From: Deltaproteobacteria bacterium | GTDB taxonomy: Bacteria > Desulfobacterota > Dissulfuribacteria > Dissulfuribacterales > UBA3076 | NCBI GenBank assembly: GCA_011042225.1 | Contig: DQXT01000128.1 | Location: forward strand, 1-36,069 | DNA: 36,069 nt | Direction: 5' to 3' | Shown here: positions 30,618-36,069 of the stretch, piece after piece | Layout: each line of letters begins with the position of its first letter | How positions within the stretch are numbered: the stretch's first letter is position 1 | Notes under the pieces: model-generated | Databases searched by the model: none | Seen by the model: only the letters and a program-made list of their open reading frames with translations | What the model was told of the DNA's origin: nothing | Position numbers and translations under genes: made by a program

Positions 30618-33368
30618 TCAATTATTTGCATTTTTATGATTCAGAACCTGCTGCACCTTCCCAACTAACTCGCCTATTTTAAAAGGCTTGCCGACACAAT
30701 TCGGATCATTAATTATTGATGCTCCACATATCTCGTTATCTGGATTATGGCCGCTGCAGAATAACACCTTTATATTAGAATTGATCTCTTTGAGCTTCTC
30801 ATAGGTTTCCTTGCCCCCCATCCTCGGCATACATATATTCAAGAGTACAAGGTCAACATCGTGTTCAAAGGCGCTGTAGACATTCAAGGCTTCGAGACCA
30901 TCCTGTGCCAGCAACACACTGTAACCATAGACGGAAAGGACCTCTCTCGCCAAATCCCTAACGACTTCTTCATCGTCAACCACCAAAATGGTCTCTGATC
31001 CGCCCAGCTTCTGACTTTTCAGAGGTTCTTCGGCCGATTTCGTAACGGAATCCCACGCAGGGAAAAAGACCTTAAAGGTGCTTCCCTGCCCCCTCTCACT
31101 TTCAATTTGAATACACCCTTTACTGCTTTTCACAATCCCGTAAGCCATGGGAAGTCCAAGACCAGACCCCTTGCCCACCTCTTTGGTTGTAAAAAAGGGA
31201 TCGAATATCCGGTCCCTTACTTCGGATTCCATGCCAGTCCCTGTATCACTGATGCTGATGCAGACATAACGATCAGAATGGTCTGTAAAATCCGGACAAA
31301 GGGCAAGGGCTTCTTTGTATTCTACTTCACTTGTGGCCAGCGAAAGACTACCTCCATCAGGCATAGCGTCCAGAGCATTAAGGCATATATTTAGAATGGC
31401 CTGCTGAACTTGTGTAGAATTACAATTAATAAAAGGGAGATTTTCCTGAAGAGAAATTCTTATCTCAATATTTTTGGGTAAAGAGCTTTTCATGAGTTCT
31501 ATTGTTTCCTGTACAATCTCATTGACCGCTGATACGCTGGATTCTTCGGACCGGCTGCCACGGCTGAAGGCCAAAAGTTTTGCCACCAATTCGGCAGCCC
31601 TCAGGCTGGACTGCTCTATAATATCTGCATAGCGACCTATCTCAGAATCCTGCCCGATTTTCAGTTTTAAGAGATTTGTATAACCTAAAACACCGGTAAG
31701 TATATTATTGAAGTCATGTGCAATACCACTGGCCATAGTCCCTATGGATTCAAGCTTTTGGGACTGCAATAATTGGTTCTCAAGATATTTTTTTTCTGTT
31801 AAATCAGTCAACATAGCCAGACAACCGCTGTACCGATCGTCTGTCATGATAGGAACACTGCTGATCAAAACATTAACAGGTTCATTTGACTTACAATGCA
31901 ATATGACCTCTTCCTTGGCTGTTTTTCCCCTCTTGTTCTCCATAAGTATTCGAAGAAGTATCTTTTTCCCCTCTTTGTTTACAAGATTATATACGCTTCG
32001 ATTTGTCAGATGTTTATAGCCGAGCATTTTCTTCAAATGACAGTTTGAAAAATTGATCACTCCTTTTTCATCCAAAATCCAGATACCCTCGTTGACATTC
32101 TCTACAATGTCGCGGTACTTGCGCTCTGAGTCCTCAAGTCTCCTGTAAAGGTTTGCATTCTCAAGGGCCATGGCAATTTGGTTAGCAAAACTGGTAAGAA
32201 AATCCTTATCGATTTCCGCAACAAAATTCTGATCATTTTGATTGTCTCCCAGCATGATACCGACCAACCGGCCCCGCACAATCATGGGCACCAGAATAAA
32301 GGCCTTTGGCTTTAACTTCATCAAAAGAGGATTTTGGAAATTAAGGGACATTGCCCCCACATCTTTTATCAGGACAGACCTTTTTTCTCTGGCAGTACGG
32401 GCAATAATGTTGTCCTTTTTATCCAGGGGAATTTGATAACCCTTAAGGTCTGAAAAGATATCGGGTTCCACTCCCACTGCGTGAATCAGAATCAGGCTGT
32501 TTTTGGCTTCATCAAACAGGAATATACCTGCTCTATCGAGGTGAGCAATCTTCAAGAGCCTTTTGAGTATCAATTCCAGAAGCTCTTCCAGCCTGAGTGT
32601 GGAAAGGATTGCGGCGCTGCACTCATTAATGGTAGTAAGTTGATTCACCTTTTGTTGCAGGTCCTTATTTAGTTGATGGATCTGATTATATTTTTCTCTG
32701 AGGATTTCCTTATCCCTCTCAAGCTCCCTTCTGCTGTCTTTGAATACCTTCAATGGCGTTAACATCATGTGATAAAAATCTTTAAATTTGTTTCGAGTCT
32801 CCCACCGGAGGTGGTATTCGCAGTAGTCGTCCCCTCTGAAAAAACACCTGGTCTCTTCCAAACAGCTGGGTGGAAGGCCCCAAATCGTTGGAATCGCCTG
32901 ATAAATACCTTTATTCATAAGACAAAAATCAGGGCTGAGCGGGATATCCTTTGACCATATGAGACGTATTACGGCGTTATTACGAGAAGAGCTAAGCAGT
33001 TCTATCCTCTTGGTCTTGTTGAAATAGTCATTTACCTTCTGGGTATGCTTTATTCCCATTTCTGGATTGCCAAAGGCATAGATTATAATCCTCTGGATAT
33101 AGCCCAGACGCTGCCTTAATACGGAATTAAAACCTATTTTGTAAGCTGCATCATCATCGCCCGAAATCTTCCTGGCCCTGTCGTAAAGCTGAATCATTAC
33201 GTTGGATGAAACCCAGTTATTCATATCAGAAAGAAAAGCCTTTGGATCGGATATTCCCTCCAATTCCTGTCCAAAATCCTCAAACAACTCAGACAATCTC
33301 CCAGGCTCCATATCCTCTATATACTGAATAACGGCAAGAGAATTAATACAACTATTGTGTTTATCCAT
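30618..33368 (-). CDS. Hybrid sensor histidine kinase (sensor-GAF-PAS-HK-pseudoreceiver)
   Basis: A 916-residue soluble hybrid kinase. The N-terminal sensor (about 1-195) ends in a Cys-rich [16 protein letters not shown] block resembling V4R-type ligand domains. A coiled coil (205-245), GAF (260-410), PAS (420-530), HisKA with phospho-His551 in GIAHDFNNI, and an ATPase domain with GTGMES and [13 protein letters not shown] glycine boxes follow. The C-terminal receiver keeps the VVDDEE pocket and the KPF lysine, but its phosphoacceptor position reads [11 protein letters not shown]: Asn844 (codon AAT at 30839-30837) replaces Asp. Phosphotransfer within the protein should fail, so output probably goes to a separate regulator. 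ATG 33368 is preferred over TTG 33389 because GGGA lies upstream. Confidence 0.87.
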   Translation of the reverse strand: MDKHNSCINSLAVIQYIEDMEPGRLSELFEDFGQELEGISDPKAFLSDMNNWVSSNVMIQLYDRARKISGDDDAAYKIGFNSVLRQRLGYIQRIIIYAFGNPEMGIKHTQKVNDYFNKTKRIELLSSSRNNAVIRLIWSKDIPLSPDFCLMNKGIYQAIPTIWGLPPSCLEETRCFFRGDDYCEYHLRWETRNKFKDFYHMMLTPLKVFKDSRRELERDKEILREKYNQIHQLNKDLQQKVNQLTTINECSAAILSTLRLEELLELILKRLLKIAHLDRAGIFLFDEAKNSLILIHAVGVEPDIFSDLKGYQIPLDKKDNIIARTAREKRSVLIKDVGAMSLNFQNPLLMKLKPKAFILVPMIVRGRLVGIMLGDNQNDQNFVAEIDKDFLTSFANQIAMALENANLYRRLEDSERKYRDIVENVNEGIWILDEKGVINFSNCHLKKMLGYKHLTNRSVYNLVNKEGKKILLRILMENKRGKTAKEEVILHCKSNEPVNVLISSVPIMTDDRYSGCLAMLTDLTEKKYLENQLLQSQKLESIGTMASGIAHDFNNILTGVLGYTNLLKLKIGQDSEIGRYADIIEQSSLRAAELVAKLLAFSRGSRSEESSVSAVNEIVQETIELMKSSLPKNIEIRISLQENLPFINCNSTQVQQAILNICLNALDAMPDGGSLSLATSEVEYKEALALCPDFTDHSDRYVCISISDTGTGMESEVRDRIFDPFFTTKEVGKGSGLGLPMAYGIVKSSKGCIQIESERGQGSTFKVFFPAWDSVTKSAEEPLKSQKLGGSETILVVDDEEVVRDLAREVLSVYGYSVLLAQDGLEALNVYSAFEHDVDLVLLNICMPRMGGKETYEKLKEINSNIKVLFCSGHNPDNEICGASIINDPNCVGKPFKIGELVGKVQQVLNHKNANN

Positions 33369-33548
33369 TTGGTATGATCCCGATGTCAATTTTCTAATTC
33401 ATTCAAAGCAAAAAATTAGATAATAACATAGCCTTTAATTAATAAAGTAATCATATGAGCGTTATGAAAGCATTTTAATAACATAAAACGCAATGCCCAT
33501 AGAACACAACAAGACATTTCAAACAAAGGCATATTCTTTTAGATCTTG

Positions 33549-33603
33549 CAATTAAAAAATTGCTTTACTTATTAAAATTAATTGATAAACAAATTATAAT
33601 TTG
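33549..33603. repeat. Paired 14-bp dyads (candidate upstream activator sites)
   Basis: CAATTAAAAAATTG (33549-33562) lies in a longer inverted repeat GCAATT-AAAA-AATTGC (33548-33563). CAAATTATAATTTG (33590-33603) lies in the perfect 16-bp palindrome 33589-33604. The two agree at 10 of 14 positions and start 41 bp apart, about four helical turns. They fall roughly 130 and 90 bp upstream of the predicted sigma54 start. The AT-rich setting raises the chance of accidental palindromes. Confidence 0.45.
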
Positions 33604-33657
33604 TCTCATTAATTGTTTTCTGGCAAGTTACATAGCGGTAGTGCAGGCATAACAGAT

Positions 33658-33673
33658 CGGCATTAATTTTGCG
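33658..33673 (+). promoter_or_regulatory. Possible sigma54 (-24/-12) promoter for the LpxL-like gene
   Basis: CGGCAT-TAATT-TTGCG compared with consensus TGGCAC-N5-TTGCA: GG (33659-33660) and GC (33671-33672) have the required 10-bp spacing and TTGC is perfect; mismatches are at the outer T, the sixth base and the last base. The predicted start is near 33684, giving a leader of about 115 nt. Weaker than the site at 12916-12931. Confidence 0.45.
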
Positions 33674-33798
33674 TATATTTAAAAATAATGAACGTCAATC
33701 TGAAGTCGATCCCTCAATCTGTTTTTTAATATTGTTTTTCATCTGGCATAGAAAACGTTTCTCATAATATTAAAAAATACTGAAAAAAGGAGGATATG

Positions 33799-34785
33799 AT
33801 GTACGGAATACCTGATGTTACCAGTCTTGGCTTAAGTCAGTTCTTTCAACTTTCCTTTAATGTAAAATTGGCTCGGTTATCACCACTCATGTGCCTTCGC
33901 TTCTACCTCTATATATTGGGATTTTTATACTTCTTCGTAAAAAGACATGATAGAAAAAATATAGTAATCTGTCAAAATTATGTATTGAAGCTAAATCTCA
34001 AAAAAAATGTGTCTTATCTGGACTCCATCAAGACCTTTCTGGGCGTTTTTGATCATTACTTTGAAAAATTAATAATGGCCCACAGGCCTCTATCAGAGAT
34101 GATTGATTTTTTGCGCCTGAATTTACACATCAAAAACAAGAGTTGTTTGGACAAAATCAAAAAAACAGGAAAAGGGTGTATCTTTGTCACCGGACATTTT
34201 GGGGCAGTAGAATTCCTTCCGCTGTCATTGGCTATAGAGGGCTACAAGATAGCATTAATATGTAGATTCAAAACGAAAAAGCTAAAAGAGGAACTGATAA
34301 AAAGGGCAAAAAAGTTTGATGTCATATTAATAGATGCCAATGAGCCTAAAGTGGTATTTAGGGCACTCCGGGCCATAAAAAGTGGAAGAATACTAATCAC
34401 CGAATGCGACGAATTCTCAGAATGGCGCCCATATCCGGACAAGCAGATCTCAGTCTTCGGCCACAGTATGCCACAAGACAAGACACTGGACTTTTTATAT
34501 AAAAGGGCAAAAGTGCCTGCACTCATGGGAATTATGAGGCGGGGGAAAGACGGCTTTACCTTATGTATTGATTCCCTTGCAGATGGCAGTAAAGATGAAT
34601 CTTTAGCCGTCATTGCATGGAAAAAGCTTGAAAACCATATACTCAATTATCCCCAACAGTGGTATCAATGGAAAGATGCTGCGACAGCACTGTCTGAACA
34701 TATTGTTCGGAACACCGATAAAGATCACCTGGAAGAGACGTCAGCACCCTCTGAAAGCCCCTTTCTGTCTCCCAATCTTTCATAA
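33799..34785 (+). CDS. LpxL/HtrB-like lysophospholipid or lipid A acyltransferase
   Basis: A 328-residue membrane-associated acyltransferase of the LpxL/LpxM (HtrB) family. These add a secondary acyl chain to lipid A or a related lipid on the inner face of the inner membrane. Key motif: VTGHFGAVEF, the H-x4-E form of the catalytic motif (His about 133, Glu about 138). It is followed by an ALICRFKTKKL region, ILITECDEF and PALMGIMRRGKDGFTL. A hydrophobic stretch (about 35-50) precedes the catalytic domain. It is somewhat divergent from E. coli LpxL, so the lipid substrate is uncertain. Two adjacent ATGs exist (33796 and 33799); GGAGG lies 5 nt before the second, which I chose. It converges with the FadL-like gene. 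Confidence 0.78.
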   Translation: MYGIPDVTSLGLSQFFQLSFNVKLARLSPLMCLRFYLYILGFLYFFVKRHDRKNIVICQNYVLKLNLKKNVSYLDSIKTFLGVFDHYFEKLIMAHRPLSEMIDFLRLNLHIKNKSCLDKIKKTGKGCIFVTGHFGAVEFLPLSLAIEGYKIALICRFKTKKLKEELIKRAKKFDVILIDANEPKVVFRALRAIKSGRILITECDEFSEWRPYPDKQISVFGHSMPQDKTLDFLYKRAKVPALMGIMRRGKDGFTLCIDSLADGSKDESLAVIAWKKLENHILNYPQQWYQWKDAATALSEHIVRNTDKDHLEETSAPSESPFLSPNLS

Positions 34786-34852
34786 GGACATATGGCTTTG
34801 TGAACGATTAATGAGATTGTTAAAGACTAATCAGTTCCGTCCTCGCCGCTTG

Positions 34853-36069
34853 CTAAAACCTATAATACAGGCTAAAGGCCAATGAATGAGTCCTCTGTTT
34901 ATAATCCCCATTGGCCCTCAGCTGTTCGGGCAGGCCGGGCATTATCCTGTTGTCTTTTTCGCGCTCCTCGCCATATATGAAGTTATAGGCAATTCCCAGG
35001 ACTGTCTTGGCTCCGAGTTTCCAGTCAAGACCGGCCGTATATATGTGGCGGTCCCCGTCAGGCTGCTGTGGATCAACGGTTGAATCAGGCATGGGTGCTT
35101 CATCGAAAATGTATCCGACCCTGAAGGTGTAATGCTCAGACATACTGTATTTTATGCCGAACCTGTAAGCAAAAACGTCTTCCCACTTCTTGGGCTGAGC
35201 AGATAAATATTGCCCGTTTACCGGATCTTCGAACTTGATCTTTAATTCATCATAAGTAGACCAGCCTGTCCAGGTAACATCAAATTCCAGGGTCCACCTG
35301 GTGTCCGGCTTAAAGGATACTCCGGCGGTAAGAGAGGGAGGCAGGTCCAGATCGCCCTCACCCTTCGTATCAGGGAAAATGCCTTTTAAGGGCTCAGGCA
35401 CATCGAATTCAGCCTCCCCATGGTCAAAGCTCAATTTTATTTCACTTCTGTAAGACATACCCATCTGCCAGTAATCATTCACGTGGTATAAAAAGCCGAG
35501 ATTGTAACCATAACCCCACGTATCGTCAGTGAGTTTCGACTCGCCGTCAGGATAAGGCATAAGTGGAAGTTTCTTTTTGAGTTCAAGGTCGCCCCGCAAG
35601 ACGTTTAATCCTGCGGACACAGCCAGACCCCCTTTTTTGAAGGCCAGATTAGGATTAATATTAAATGTCTGTAAACTGGAATAGGTGCCAAGATAGCGTC
35701 CTTCCCAATCTTCATTCCATACCGTCGAAAGCCCAAAAGGAGAAAAGATTCCGAGTCCAAAATAGATTTGAGGTGATATCTGTTGTGTCAGATACGCATA
35801 TGGCGGTATATGGATTCTGGCTACAGTTGCCTCGTCCTGGTTACCTGAGCCGTTATATTTAACCCTGGGGGCTATAAATGTCGAGCCGAGATACGCCTGG
35901 TTCCCCTTGAGTTGGACTATGCCTGCAGGATTGAAAAATACTGCAGAGGGGTCATCGGCCTGAGCCACAAAGGCATTCCCCTGACCCATGGCACCGGTTC
36001 CCTGCTGTAATATTGCGAAACCAGCGCTGTAGGCATAGTCTGCCAAAACAGCTAAAAGAAGTAATAGAA
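34853..36069 (-). CDS. FadL/OmpP1/TodX-family outer-membrane transporter (5' partial)
   Basis: An outer-membrane beta-barrel that takes up long-chain fatty acids or other hydrophobic compounds. The frame is open to the right edge: the last visible residues upstream read LLLLLAVLADYAYSAG, the end of a signal peptide. The true start therefore lies outside the window, and the internal TTG at 36046 is not the start. The mature N-terminus AGFAILQQGTGAMGQGNAF and the signature DDPSAVFFNPAGIVQL correspond to the plug-forming N-terminus of FadL. Alternating aromatic beta strands continue to the terminal YYRF, a normal outer-membrane barrel end. About 405 residues are visible. Near the LpxL-like gene, it adds to an envelope-lipid theme. 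Confidence 0.88.
   Translation of the reverse strand, partial: LLLLLAVLADYAYSAGFAILQQGTGAMGQGNAFVAQADDPSAVFFNPAGIVQLKGNQAYLGSTFIAPRVKYNGSGNQDEATVARIHIPPYAYLTQQISPQIYFGLGIFSPFGLSTVWNEDWEGRYLGTYSSLQTFNINPNLAFKKGGLAVSAGLNVLRGDLELKKKLPLMPYPDGESKLTDDTWGYGYNLGFLYHVNDYWQMGMSYRSEIKLSFDHGEAEFDVPEPLKGIFPDTKGEGDLDLPPSLTAGVSFKPDTRWTLEFDVTWTGWSTYDELKIKFEDPVNGQYLSAQPKKWEDVFAYRFGIKYSMSEHYTFRVGYIFDEAPMPDSTVDPQQPDGDRHIYTAGLDWKLGAKTVLGIAYNFIYGEEREKDNRIMPGLPEQLRANGDYKQRTHSLAFSLYYRF

Larger units (their letters stand above)
33369..33798. other. Divergent AT-rich intergenic region before the acyltransferase gene
   Basis: About 430 bp between the hybrid kinase (minus) and the LpxL-like gene (plus). It contains the paired dyads and sigma54-type site listed separately, both oriented toward the acyltransferase. 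I found no ORF, tRNA or sigma54 element toward the kinase gene. Confidence 0.45.

Overview
The window reads as chromosomal DNA of an anaerobic, Gram-negative bacterium, most plausibly a sulfate-reducing or syntrophic member of the Desulfobacterota (former Deltaproteobacteria). That placement is inference. It rests on a CO-dehydrogenase nickel-insertion ATPase (CooC type), a NuoE/NuoF/NuoG-like plus NfnA/NfnB flavin and iron-sulfur operon, abundant two-component and sigma54 regulation, GH57 glycogen-type metabolism, and outer-membrane/lipid genes (FadL and LpxL families). Base composition is moderately AT-rich, and intergenic spaces are strongly so. I saw no rRNA or tRNA gene, insertion sequence, CRISPR array, phage gene or attachment site.

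Layout. 1-5065 (minus): a surface-polysaccharide block with a WecA/MraY-type sugar-phosphate transferase that runs off the left edge and carries an unusual C-terminal membrane extension, an NDP-sugar epimerase/dehydratase, and a large secreted TPR protein. 5468-11362 (plus): a tightly packed run rpoZ, dnaJ, moaC, dksA-type, GH57 enzyme, galT, then a single-domain response regulator. 11351-15428: a signalling island with a PilZ-PAS-degenerate-kinase protein, a sigma54 activator without a receiver domain, and a receiver-GGDEF diguanylate cyclase. A good sigma54 promoter and twin palindromes lie between the activator and the PilZ gene. 15421-19954 (minus): gatB, mtnA, a two-GAF protein and an MreB-family actin, probably one operon. 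20178-20453 (minus): a lone small HTH protein with its own strong sigma70 promoter and intrinsic terminator.

21016-27996 (minus): five close-packed genes in the order nuoE-like, nuoF/hndC-like, nuoG/fdhA-like, nfnA, nfnB. Together they could form one NAD(H)/NADP(H)/ferredoxin electron-bifurcating complex. The nuoG/fdhA-like subunit has kept its Fe-S wiring but lost the molybdenum-ligand region and the C-terminal cofactor domain. This is the most interesting metabolic system in the window.

28126-33368: an enolase-superfamily enzyme (minus), then ComEA-like and CooC genes (plus), facing a large hybrid sensor kinase (minus) whose receiver has Asn where the phosphoacceptor Asp should be. 33549-36069: an LpxL/HtrB-like acyltransferase (plus) behind a second candidate sigma54 promoter with paired upstream dyads, and a FadL-type outer-membrane protein (minus) whose signal peptide is cut by the right edge.

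Working picture: core expression genes (rpoZ, dnaJ, dksA, gatB) are mixed with redox-cofactor balancing (NuoEFG-like/Nfn), probable CO-dehydrogenase maturation and glycogen/galactose turnover. A c-di-GMP and sigma54 regulatory layer is superimposed. Several start codons were moved from the longest reading frame to ATG or GTG codons with better ribosome binding sites; this is noted in each entry.
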